A stretch of DNA of 64,000 nt from assembly GCA_027922465.2 (NCBI GenBank), contig BQMF02000233.1, positions 1 to 64,000 on the forward strand, in the 5' to 3' direction. The stretch is from Turritopsis dohrnii (taxonomy: Eukaryota > Cnidaria > Hydrozoa > Anthoathecata > Oceaniidae). The stretch's first letter is position 1, and the number at the start of each line of letters is the position of its first letter. The notes beneath the pieces were generated by a model. That model saw only the letters and a program-made list of their open reading frames with translations, was not told the origin of the DNA and did not search any database. Shown piece by piece: positions 52,801 to 61,700 of the stretch. Position numbers and translations under genes: made by a program.

Positions 52801-53390
52801 TTTCTTCTCCGGTTGGATCTTGTTGGTAGCGTGTTTTGGTTTATGTCTTCCAAAGACATTTTCAGCGAGTTTACTTGATCAAGGAAGTCTTTAACACGAG
52901 ATTTTTCTAAGTTAGTTAACGAGTCGAAACCATCAAGTTCTTGTGTATTTACCGGCATTTCCTTGTAGGGTGTAGTCTGTGATTCTAGTCGACCACCGCA
53001 GAAAAAGACGTGGATGTACTGAAGAATATATTGGCTTTTATATGAAACGTATTTTCCAAGACGAAGATCACCTTTTTTAATAGTTTTGTGACAGACTTTG
53101 CACTTTGCGGTACCCAACTTTGAGTGGTCGACATGGAATTTTTTTGTTGTGTTACATTTTTTTGTAAGGTCATCTTTGATTGAATGCACTGTTTTATTTT
53201 TTGATTCTTTATTCGGGTTACTTTTTATAATTGAAAGGTCACTTTCTTTCGTATTTGCTGCTGAATGGGTTGACTCTTCAGGAACTTCATAAGACGGAGG
53301 CCGTTTTTTGGATTCCCTCTCACTTTCCAAATATGTTGGGATTCGCTTCCTTCTTCTTGGTTTTTCTCTTTCGCTTTCTCTCCCCACCGT
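49893..53390 (-). CDS. LINE ORF2: zinc finger, endonuclease and reverse transcriptase
   Basis: The frame is open for 1165 codons. Residues are numbered from the GTG at 53387. Residues 84-168 resemble a PARP-type zinc finger (AKCKVCHKTIKKGDLRLGKY, with C96, C99, H126, C130), including the downstream GFDSL block. An APE-type endonuclease follows at about 204-437 (E238, GDYN at 353-356, SDH at 429-431). The reverse transcriptase spans about 660-960 (NKSCGPDEIHP, NYRPISLTS, DFAKAFDTVPH, GIPQGSVLGPLLF, FADD at 891-894). The C-terminus has the GVLLDSELNF and RPHLEYGQSVW blocks of the group. There is no ATG before residue 144, so the zinc finger cannot be reached by a normal start. A -1 frameshift from ORF1 at 53303-53309 would explain this. 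Confidence 0.9.
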   Translation of the reverse strand, partial: TVGRESEREKPRRRKRIPTYLESERESKKRPPSYEVPEESTHSAANTKESDLSIIKSNPNKESKNKTVHSIKDDLTKKCNTTKKFHVDHSKLGTAKCKVCHKTIKKGDLRLGKYVSYKSQYILQYIHVFFCGGRLESQTTPYKEMPVNTQELDGFDSLTNLEKSRVKDFLDQVNSLKMSLEDINQNTLPTRSNRRRNLSNKHHSLRILYTNADQFTASKKVELLDRVQKSKPHIIAICEMKPKNGSERMGQDYDIPNYTFHHVNLEADSTIGRGIAIYTHSSISNSVIQIKVPNKFEEVCLLEIKLHAGDLLLFGCMYRSPTPRTGAEENNKKLNELLKTVCGRKKYTHKCFVGDYNFRRINWRNMTTNCNEESKESNFIETVRDCYLFQHVKEATRQRGTDNPSLIDLILTDELMQVSNIDHQAPLGKSDHSVISFNYHCYLDYSTVGKRHVYHKANYNSMREELETSSWSNTFVAKNKNKKVEEIWNALKEKLMDLRNRFVPVSKGAAKWNLKGSIPISQSLRTSIKNKRTLFRRWMSKKDNLGVITIANRNAYTKERNKVRGLIRKEKRSFEKGIADEATKNPKRFWAYTRSKLKTKTGVAPLLSNAADEKSIKFEDKEKANILQRQFVSVFTKEKDTIIPTLEQQTREKLSNLKISEEDVMSVILKLSPNKSCGPDEIHPMMLIELKNYIVSPLTLLYRKTLAEGRVPHDWKKAIVSPIYKKGPKNIAENYRPISLTSIVCKIMETLIKNSIVSHLRNLNLVSKYQHGFIKGRSTTTQLLLYLDKCTEIIGKGGIVDAIYFDFAKAFDTVPHKRLLKKLEAYGIQGNMLLWIKAFLSNRLQVVRVNGTDSEPAEVLSGIPQGSVLGPLLFIIYINDLPDNVKSNIFLFADDTKLMKEVNSNDEAKLLQDDINCLEEWSRKWLLQFNNKKCHVLHLGKPRNIKCTYPYTLNGHKLETTSIEKDLGVLLDSELNFQAHMAEKIKKANAMMGLIRRSFSFLDGNLFVKLFTSFVRPHLEYGQSVWSPHLLKDINTVENVQRRATRFIDGFSYLDYATRLRNLNLPSLKYRRACGDMIELFKHFHNYDAEILSSKFKRTTRPSRKHENQIERQTPKDGIRGVETNSFYHRAVKTWNELPKSVAHAKSIGEFKRNLDEHWMQQRYV

Positions 53391-54529
53391 TTAATTAAAG
53401 CTCTTTCTGCCAATGTGTAGTCGTCTGTTACACTAATTTTTCTGAATGCTTCATTTCCTTTCAAATTTGAAAGGTTATTCATTACTTTCGCTTTATCATC
53501 GTTACTTTCTAGGATGATCTTCAAAGGTCTTATTTTATCTGGTGATATCTGACCAAGTCGCATGACGTTCTTTATACCCACTGGTGATACGTGTATATTT
53601 GCCAGTAGCTCATCAAAAAATTCTCTATCATGTTGCTTGTTGGTTTTTTCATCAACGCCTGGTGTTTCAGCAATTCCATGAATGATGATGTTACAGGACC
53701 TAAGCTTCTTTTGCTGATCTTCCGCTAACTCTTCATTTTTCGCATCAAGTATGATCTTTTGTATGTCGTTCTTCCTTTCGAATTTGCTGTTCTCACTTTG
53801 TTTAACCGCATTAGCGTATGAAAATATTTTGTCGCCAGGTTCAGGAGCATCGACATTTCGTTGCGGAATGATATCTTTTATAGTATTAAGCAGGGATTGT
53901 TTGATGCTTTCTTCCATTCTCTCCAGTTTTTCGTTCATTTTGAATTCTAGATGTGATATAGGGTCATAGTCTAAGTTGGGCTTGCTTTGATTCTCTTGTT
54001 GGCCATCATTTTCCCCACGGTTTCCACCTGTCCATGTTCTCAACTCACTCTCCAAGCTGTCAATCTTGTTCTTCAACTCAGCTTCTATTTTTTCGTTAGC
54101 CTTAATTAGCTCTTTGTTTTTCTCAATGGTACCACTGAGGACTGTGTTTCGTGCCTGTAGTTCAATAAGCAATGACTTTTGGTCATGCTTTTCCTTGTCG
54201 CTGTCGAAAGTCAATCTCGCAACGGCTGCAGATAGTTCCTCAACTTCTAATGATTGGTTCAGACGATCGTTCATTTGTCCTTCTGCCATATGCAGCACGA
54301 TTTCCTTATCGACGGGGGTGCAGCTTCCGCACCTGAATATATTGCCTTTTTTCTTTTTTTTACGGTGATTGATGATATTTTGTATTTCGTATGCGGGGAG
54401 CTTAGAGCACCGGTAGTGGACGAAGCGCTTACATTCGGAGCAGGTGAGTCTGAAGTCTTGATTTTCACTTTCATTGTTACATACCGTCCACGTGCATGTA
54501 GCTGATTCGTTGCTTTCACTTTCTTCCAT
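53225..54529 (-). CDS. LINE ORF1: PHD-like finger, coiled coil, RRM-like nucleic-acid binding
   Basis: A 434-residue frame starts with a true ATG (MEESESNESATC). Residues 12 to about 72 form a PHD-like zinc finger (CTWTVCNNESENQDFRLTCS, then FVHYRCSKLP and FRCGSC). Heptad-rich helical sequence follows at about 90-170. From about residue 280 an RRM-like domain (SCNIIIHGIAETPG, VMRLGQ, RPLKIIL) and its C-terminal partner (LIKRWGEKAKEKNQEEG, HIWKVRGNPKNG) bind nucleic acid in relatives. The last 55 codons overlap ORF2 in another frame. The protein would coat the LINE RNA. Confidence 0.85.
   Translation of the reverse strand: MEESESNESATCTWTVCNNESENQDFRLTCSECKRFVHYRCSKLPAYEIQNIINHRKKKKKGNIFRCGSCTPVDKEIVLHMAEGQMNDRLNQSLEVEELSAAVARLTFDSDKEKHDQKSLLIELQARNTVLSGTIEKNKELIKANEKIEAELKNKIDSLESELRTWTGGNRGENDGQQENQSKPNLDYDPISHLEFKMNEKLERMEESIKQSLLNTIKDIIPQRNVDAPEPGDKIFSYANAVKQSENSKFERKNDIQKIILDAKNEELAEDQQKKLRSCNIIIHGIAETPGVDEKTNKQHDREFFDELLANIHVSPVGIKNVMRLGQISPDKIRPLKIILESNDDKAKVMNNLSNLKGNEAFRKISVTDDYTLAERALIKRWGEKAKEKNQEEGSESQHIWKVRGNPKNGLRLMKFLKSQPIQQQIRKKVTFQL
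53303..53309 (-). promoter_or_regulatory. Candidate -1 ribosomal frameshift site A AAA AAC
   Basis: On the minus strand, ORF1 reads CCA AAA AAC GGC (P-K-N-G). The heptamer A AAA AAC is therefore in the canonical X XXY YYZ phase. Slipping back one base continues into ORF2 as AAA CGG CCT. It lies within the ORF overlap. I did not establish a stimulatory structure downstream. Confidence 0.6.
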
Positions 54530-55276
54530 TTGGTGTCGTAGAGTTTACAGGGATATTCTTCTTCGCGTGTATTTGGTTGTTCTGTAGTGTTTATCGAATT
54601 CTCCACCTGTATGAGCGTACTGCAGATGTTGTTTAGCTGTCGCGCAGATGTTTTCTTCTGTTATGCAGGAATTTAGTAAGTTTTCAGTGTTTTTCTTATG
54701 TTTGATTTGCTTTTTTTGTAGGATTTTAGAAGCTTGTTCACGGAGCTCTTGCAAACACGACCGCTCTATTTGACGTCAAATTCCAATTGAGGAAATGTTT
54801 TTAGAAAAAAACAAGTGTTGTTCTTGCTGAGTCACATTAATTTGTATTGCAGCGTGTTAGTGAAATAAATTTATATTAAAAATGGTAGCCACTAAACGAA
54901 TGTGTAAGCAAGTTTTTGCCGTTAGTCGCGCCGTTATTAATTAATTTCGCACATCGTATTGTAGGTGAGAAAAGACGTGATCACAAGTGAAAACAATTAT
55001 GTACTTTTTGGTAGCTCAATTTTTATTTATCATTTCTTTGCATCTATCAAAAAGAACTAACCATAGAACATAGTGTTTCAAAATTCAAGCAATTCACAAA
55101 AAAGAAACTTCTTTAGCAGAATTGAAATCATCAAGCAAAACACAACGGGCAGATTGGCAAATGGATTTCAAATAATAAAATGTGGGTATATTGTTATTTA
55201 AAGAAAGGTTGTATATAAAAAACCTGAAACTGTTGAAATATTTACAAGAAATTTTACTATTGAAAAACATCAACAT

Positions 55277-55900
55277 TTACTTTTGTAAATTAACTTCCGT
55301 AAATTTTCCGAAAAGTTTAAGTCGGTGCTCTGATCCAAACACAAACTCATTTGCTACATTGACCAACGATAACGCATCAGGTTTCTCAATGTGCACATGG
55401 AGCATCATTGTGTGGTTAAGCCTGTTTTGTGTCATATTTGTTCGTAAATACGTGTACAACCGTCTCATTCCACTAAAACACCTTTCACTAACAAACAGCA
55501 TTTGTTGCTGGCATCACGATTACTAATTTCAACAGCTTGACTACTTCAGATATCATGCCTTTTTGTCCCTTAGACAACTTTTTTACTTCTTTAAGTATGT
55601 CGTGAAATGTTTCGAATACTTCGTTACTCGGTAGAGTGTGAAGTAATGTTTTTAACTGAACGTCTAGGGCGCATCGATCAAAATCATCTTTGTAAAAGTT
55701 TATAACGGTTTCAAGCTCGGCAACATAATCTTGTTTATTCGCAGACTTTACAAGTAGCTGCTCGCACGTGGCATACATTTCGAAATCTTTTTGGTCGAAA
55801 CGATCTTTGATGCAGGTTGTAACTAAATCGAGTGCTTCAAAATACTTTCGCCTGAGGTCATGAATTGGACTACATTTAAGAGTGATAAACTGGCTTTCTT
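55277..55900 (-). pseudogene. hAT transposase C-terminal remnant
   Basis: The minus strand reads KYFEALDLVTTCIKDRFDQK, NFYKDDFDRCALDVQLKTLL, then LLKLVIVMPATNAVC and, after a frame change, SERCFSGMRRLYTYLRTNMT, QNRLNHTMMLHVH, EFVFGSEHRLKLFGKF. MPATNA-SER-FS--RR--TYLR--M---RLN is the hAT dimerisation block. The catalytic domain upstream is gone. It belongs to the element bounded by 49257 and 56032. Confidence 0.8.
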
Positions 55901-56037
55901 TTATTCTATCGTTTTTTCTCGAAACAGAGAAGAATTTTTTTTGTACGTTTATTATTCAAAAAAACCGACGAAAGTTATCGAAATTCTGGTACGGCGGTCG
56001 CCGTACCTGCCGTACCCGATGCGTCGTCCCTGATTTG

Positions 56038-56601
56038 CATTTTTTTGTATTTTTTTGTTTGTTTCACTATTCTATTAGAAATAATAAGAGTGCCGAAGAA
56101 CGCTGTCTTCGTCCATTTGTACTTTGAAAGAGACAGACGTCAGAACTGTAATAACGTTTAGTTGTGGAGCATAACTTAAAATGCTTTAGAGCGAAATAGA
56201 AATTTTTGATAAATTTGGATAAAGCCATTTTATTTGTAAAGAAAATAAAGTTTTATTTTAGCGAAAGTTGTTATGGTAGCAGTGATAGCGAATACGGAAC
56301 ACCCGTGGACTCCTACTCCTACTCCGGCCGAAATTGCAATTAGTCTGCGATTTAGAGTCTGTGAGATTCCACTGGTAACACAATGTAAATTAAATGAAGG
56401 AACAAAGCCTTCGAATTCTCAAAGGTTTTACATATCAATTGTTTTCTTTGATATTTTGCGACTGAATTCATGAAGGAATGAATATTAATGTATATACTAG
56501 ATGAAAATACGTTGGTACCTGTTGATATGTGGTTTTTCTCATGTTATTATAATCAATTCAAACCTTATTATTACTTCGTTTGTTAGCTATACACTGTATT
56601 A
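56038..56601. other. No recognised feature
   Basis: Plain sequence between the hAT element and the next Harbinger element. No convincing coding frame. Confidence 0.4.
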
Positions 56602-56770
56602 AAGCTTGGTTCTCACTATGAGCATAGTTACTCTCCGAGTAACTATGCTATGAGCTAACGATCAGCTAACCATAATTGATCACAGTCTGTAGAAACAACT
56701 CACAACAGATTGTGAGTTGATCAAGGTAGAAAAACGGAATAAATTATTTTTGATGAACAAAAACCATGCT

Positions 56771-57030
56771 ATTTTTTTTTTTTTTTTTTTTTTATCACTC
56801 GCCCCATTCAAGGCCGAAGCCACTACAAGGAGTGGGGCTACATATTCCGGATGTTCATCATAGCGTTAATCTCCCCGACTAGCCTTCATTTTCCCGGAAA
56901 TACATCAGGGAATCGAGCTAGTTGCAGTACCTCCAGGAGTCGTGACGTTTTCAACACCCGATCAGCGGGGTTTGAACCCTCAATATTGGGTTCCTAAGCT
57001 CAATGCTTTAACCACTAAGCCACTACTGCT
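56771..57030 (-). mobile_element. tRNA-derived SINE
   Basis: On the minus strand the head reads GTAGTGGCTTAGTGGTTAAA, which contains a pol III A box (TGGCTTAGTGG). A B box follows (GGGTTCAAACCC, 56968-56979). A unique body and a 3' hairpin come next, then an A tail (T run at 56771-56793 on the plus strand). The 3' hairpin is shared in layout with the LINE at 29440-32373. The SINE has inserted in the Harbinger remnant. Confidence 0.85.
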
Positions 57031-57192
57031 TTTATGGTGCAATTTTTGTAAAAGCTCTTCGTATTGTTTCGAGTTCATTCGAAAGTACTGTAAAAAGAAT
57101 TCATAATGTGGCAACAACAACAACAACAACATTCCTTTGATCAAAAGATGAAATTTGCCTTTTTCTTCCCACTTCTTATAAGTTTTCCTCAC
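57031..57192 (-). pseudogene. Third Harbinger transposase family, N-terminal fragment
   Basis: The minus strand reads MRKTYKKWEEKGKFHLLIKG, a leucine run encoded by a (GTT)n microsatellite (about 57112-57131), then YEFFLQYFRMNSKQYEELLQ. The block R---W---G-FH-L, FF-YFRM---YEELL is the Harbinger N-terminus. It is cut off by the SINE. Confidence 0.65.
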
Positions 57193-57912
57193 CCATATAA
57201 TTTTTTCTTCTTTTTTTGGCTAAAATATTTCTCAGTAACAAAGTATCACATTTACCACTTTGTTGTTGTATTTAGATAAATTATATTTTGCAGAGTCAAA
57301 ATCTAAAATGAAAGAAAAGAAAATTTTTATTCTTTCTAGTTTCATTTTTGTCATTTTATTTTATTTGCTTATAAGTATAGCTACAATAATTTTCATCATA
57401 ATATTTTCGTCGACCTTATGTCAACTCGTCAGCGATGATTAATCATGGGATGAAATCAACAAAATATAAGAAAATTTTCCATCCTGTAAAAACGTGTGGA
57501 AATTAACAGCTGAAAATTTTCCTGTTCCGTCCGCGGAAAATTTTCTTGAAGTGGAAAACCGCCTTGAACATCAAAGGTACCTGTAGATTAAAGTAAAAAT
57601 CGGCTAGCTTATCTGCACATTGTGCTTATCTCATCATCAGCGCGCAGTGTGAACCACGCTTTAAAAAACATACTTTACACAGCTCCTTTTGTCTTTTAAT
57701 AAATTAATTTTGGCGTTTTATGATTAGACCCTATTTACACTAATCAAACTTTTTAACAATATAAAAGATATGCTTGTTTTCTTCCATCTATAAAAAACAA
57801 ACTGTTTAGTAACTTGTTGGAACTTCAAGTAAAATTGCTGCTACCGTTTTGCACCGTCTTATATTATAGAAAGTTTCAAAGGCGAATTTAGTGCCTGAAT
57901 TTCAATGCGCTA

Positions 57913-58006
57913 CAGTCGCCTCTAGAAAACTCGATTACTCGAATTCTTTGATAACTCGAACCATTTCCCCGCTCCGCTGATAATTCGAGTTTTCGAGAGT
58001 GGACTG
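57913..58006. mobile_element. Short pogo/Tigger-like MITE
   Basis: The left end CAGTCGCCTCTAGAAAACTC and the right end on the complement, CAGTCCACTCTCGAAAACTC, form inverted repeats around ATTACTCGAATTC and GATAACTCGAACC. The style matches the Tigger element at 3126-3811. TA precedes it (57911-57912), but no TA follows, so the right flank has changed. Confidence 0.65.
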
Positions 58007-58011
58007 GGCCT

Positions 58012-58197
58012 CGATACCGAACACTCAGCAGATGGACAGATGCGTTTTGGTCTCTGCAGAAGTTAGCACCATACCTTACTGAGGGTAAGCCAACAAGTCG
58101 ACGGGTGGAAGTTTTTGAGCACAAGTGGTTGTTTCGTAACGTAGCAAACCCTGATAAACATGTTGACCCACACTCAGTACAAAAAAACAATAACTTC
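58012..58197 (+). other. Unassigned open frame, possible terminal exon
   Basis: The plus strand is open from just after the MITE and reads WTDAFWSLQKLAPYLTEGKP, then RVEVFEHKWLFRNVANPDKH and VDPHSVQ, ending in a TAA near 58197. The composition is protein-like and acceptors (CTCAG, CTGCAG) are available. I recognise no family and found no partner exon. Confidence 0.25.
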
Positions 58198-58302
58198 GTC
58201 TGCCGTTAATATCATCGTTAATATTTAAAGTAAATATACAAATCTATCTATTTATAAATAAATTCTGAGGAATAAAAGTGCATAGATACATTACTAGATT
58301 GT

Positions 58303-58378
58303 CTTGAAGGAATATTACACAATGGAGGAGGGAGCAACATCTTGAAGGAATTTTACGCAATGGAGGAGGGAGCAATAT
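58303..58378 (+). repeat. 38-bp tandem duplication
   Basis: CTTGAAGGAATATTACACAA and the following TGGAGGAGGGAGCAACAT are repeated once with four changes. It lies downstream of the INPP5A stop, perhaps in its 3' UTR. Confidence 0.8.
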
Positions 58379-58727
58379 CCTCATTGGAATAGTGGAACGT
58401 AGCGTTACAAGATCGAAAGGTATTGAAAAACGAATGTCCATCTTCAGCAAATGGTGCACCCAGAAAATACAGCGTGAATAAATATTGGCATAATAACCCT
58501 GCTGTCAAGCAAAATGTTGTTTGGAAAGTTTGCTAGGAATATGAACATCTTGAATTCAAATACTCAACGTAGTATCGAGCCAATATCGATCATACTCTTA
58601 CGGGAAACACACTACATAAACATCTCAATAAAACGAGAAAAATTTAATATTTCCTACAGCAATAGATATGTGTATATATTAGGATTGTTAAAACATGAGC
58701 CAGCATATAATGGTCCAGTAAAATTGA

Positions 58728-61700
58728 TTACTCAAACGTGTATTCGAAAGTCAAAAAGACCGGCTGAAATGAAATCAAATATAATTCTCAACTTCCCCTC
58801 CCGCTATGCACGTAATTCTATCGTGTGAAGTAACAAAAAAGTAGCCAGCCAATCACGAGTTACCTTATGATCACCGAGTTGAACGCCAGCTCCGTAACTA
58901 CTGTATGAACCTGATGGCTAAATTCAAAAAATCAAAAGGTTTGAGCTACTATCAAGAAAAGTCCGTTTCTATGGTTACCAGATGCAAAGTATTATACCTC
59001 GCTACATTGTTGAAACAGATTTTCATCGAGGACTATTCGATCACACCAAGATGGACACCTACAAAGAAGAGCTTAAAAAAGTTTATACAAGCCGTTACAC
59101 ACCAGTCAATAAAATCGAAAAATCTCTTCCTCTATTCACCAATTACCTGACGTTTGAAAACGAGTGTTCCCCTTCATAATCAGGCTGCTCGGTGTGAGGG
59201 TACCTAAACCAACAAATTCACTTTAAAACTGAACGGTTTGGAAACCAGCTTAAAAGCAATGATTAAACTTGTAGATTTCAATAAACAACACACACAAGAA
59301 CAACTGAACTACAGGACTCATAATTACGACTTAACAACATTTCTTACGGCAAACGTTACGGAGAAATGTATAAGATTGTGATTTGCTATTATTGACTTGT
59401 TTGTTCAACGCTTTTTTTTGTTTTGTTGGAGCTGGTTGCTCAACAAAAAAACTGTTTTTTAATGTTTGCTATAATAGTATTCTTAAAATCAGTTTTTTTC
59501 CGCCAAATTTCCTACTAGAACCACAAGGACGATGAAGTGTTCTCAGTTTTATTAGGGCGAGAATACAGTAAGCTGTACATACGTTGGTTGGAAAGTAATG
59601 GGCAGTTCACGAAACTTATCTTCCAATATCCAATTCAATTCTTTATCAAACGAAACAACATCCGGAATCCTTTCTTTCACAAATGCTTCATAACTGCTAA
59701 ATTTAAAGAATCGATATCCAATTTGCAGCAGGTCCTAACAAGACAAAACGCATAAAAACGTCACGAGCTAGTCACGAGATATTGTTGCCATGGAGAGTTC
59801 GGTTTTTTTTACCTTCGTTGAACCATTTTTCGCCTTGTACGTGAGGGAGATAGGCTCTCCCTGGTCATCTTTTTCTAAGTATTGACTGGCAGTATTCTGC
59901 ATTAAATGCTGAAAGAGATTAAACGGAGGAGGGTTATATGGGCTTTCATCCGTCTTAGTTTTTTATTTTGTCAACCTCCAACAGAGCATATTCTTAAAAT
60001 TAATAGAATTCAATTTGATGGAAAGATTTCAAGAGGCCTGCAAGGAGCTTTCACTTGACAGAAAAGGTGATAACAAACGAAGCTCACTTCAATAAGTGCT
60101 TTTGTGTCCGGCCTAACATTAAAATCTCCAAATAAAATTTGATGTTGGGATGGTTCTGCAGCTGCAAGTCTAAAAACAAGAAACAAAATGGAAATCTTAA
60201 AAGATTTATCTAATTTATTATTATTATTGTTCTAACCACATTTATATAGATTGACTTCTTCAGAAAATTGAAACATTATCGTTATTAGTTTCAATAGACC
60301 TTTCCCGAATTTCTGTTTAAACACCGTGTTATGGCCTAGCTTCTAAGTTTCGCCTCTTTTTCAAACTCTTAATTACTTCTAATTATTCCACTGGGGAACT
60401 GAAAAAACGAGTAACTATTACTTACTGAGAACATTATGCAATTAGAAAAACAATAAAGAACATAGAAACGAGGCGAAACTTAGAAGCTAGGCCATAACAC
60501 GGTGTTTAAACAGAAATTCGGGAAAGGTGTATTGATAGTGGAGACATTAAACTTTTTCAACAATACATAAGTTAACAGGAAAATTTACCTTTCTAATGCA
60601 TACTGTAAGCATCTTTTTCGATGTTTTGCATACTTTGATGGAGACTAGATGTAATATTGAAATACATACAGATTTTAACAAATTCAAGCAGCAAAACAGA
60701 ATTTCATCTTCAGATGAGCTACCTTTAATGAAGCTTTTACATTACCTTTAATGAAGCTTTTACATTGTCTGCGTCATGAGTGAGATGAATGTTTAACATG
60801 TCAAATATTCTAAAAAAATACTCATAGATACTCTTCTATATAACGGATATGAAGCGATAAGAGATAATGATGAATTTAAAATACAAAAAATACAAAAGAA
60901 AGAAACACCTGATTCAGGTGAGGGGAAGTACTAATTAATCGAAGTAAATTCCAAATAATTACAAGTTACTATGGCAGAAAAACTTCGTATGACTCATTTT
61001 TTCAGTCATTTGACACCGGTGATAAGAGAAAAATCTGACTTGTTATTATGCAGGTCAAATAACAGAAATTCAAGATGGTTTTTAGGTCAAACAGTTCATC
61101 AACACCTTCATTAAAGTTGGCTGCATTCTGGACCAATATGTTGGCCAACATCGCTCAACAACATGTTGGCAAGCATGTTGGTCTCGTTTGCAAAACATGA
61201 AAAAAATATGCTAAAAATGTTGGCTGAGATTGTGATAGGCACCAACATGTTGGCCTTGATTTTGCGTGCTTTCAACACTGAAAGAAAATTCGAAAAAAAG
61301 TGGCATAGCATTCTGCACCAATATGTTGGCCAGCATGCAACTAGCTTTAAATCGAGGTATGCAGGTGAAGAAACTCCCAAAACAAATGGAGAATTCATGA
61401 TGATCAAGTTATAACTGCAGCCTCCAGATTCAAGATCTGGATAGTCTCTGCTATCATGAGAGTGTTCATGTTTCTTATTTTCATTTCTCTCAGTGTCTAC
61501 TATAGCACAGTGACTAGTTGTTGGTAGCTGTGCTTTTTGATTTTCAAACCTCTGGAAATGATATCAATGCCTTCCATTTCTTGAAACTGGTTTCTTTTCT
61601 TTTGTTGCTGATTCAGCACTTTTATATTTTACATGGATTTTTTTATTTCTTTCGATCTTCATTGAAGATCATTTATTATTGACAACCTTTCAGCTAAATG

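Larger units (their letters stand above)
49817..54780 (-). mobile_element. LINE of the CR1/L2 group with both ORFs open
   Basis: On the minus strand a leader of about 250 bp is followed by ORF1 (54529-53225), an overlapping ORF2 (open from 53390 to 49893) and a short 3' end closing in an (AAT)n tail at about 49817-49833. The 5' border is uncertain (about 54780). Neither ORF has an internal stop over more than 4.6 kb, so this copy is young compared with the other LINE fragments in the window. It sits inside a dead hAT element. Confidence 0.85.
49257..56032 (-). mobile_element. hAT transposon, 6.8 kb with nested LINE and MITE
   Basis: The left end is CAGGGACGACGGAAG, followed by GGTACGGCGAGCG. 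The right end on the complement is CAGGGACGACGCATC, followed by GGTACGGCAGGTACGGCG. ATTTG is directly repeated at 49252-49256 and 56033-56037. A decayed hAT transposase C-terminus lies at 55900-55277 on the minus strand. The intact LINE (about 49817-54780) and a hAT-type MITE (49450-49596) are nested inside. The element itself would be under 2 kb without them. Confidence 0.8.
56602..57661 (-). mobile_element. Harbinger-type element, deleted, with SINE insertion
   Basis: The ends are AAGCTTGGTTCTCACTATG and, on the complement, AAGCGTGGTTCACACTGCG. They are bounded by TTA at the left and TAA at the right (each within TTAA), so the exact target duplication is ambiguous. It holds a transposase N-terminal remnant (57192 to about 57031) and a SINE (56771-57030). 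Confidence 0.65.

Noticed and set aside
56960..57030. Stand-alone tRNA gene
   Set aside because: A and B boxes are present, but the sequence continues into a SINE body with a hairpin and an A tail, and the tRNA fold is not complete.
57888..58190. Minus-strand open frame of 100 codons
   Set aside because: It runs through a MITE and has no recognisable domain. The plus-strand frame at 58012-58197 looks more protein-like but is also unassigned.
58905..59179. Plus-strand frames of 65-81 codons (MQSIIPRYIVETDFHRG)
   Set aside because: At first they looked like a ciliary-type protein, but they overlap three INPP5A exons on the minus strand, which have conserved motifs and consistent phases.
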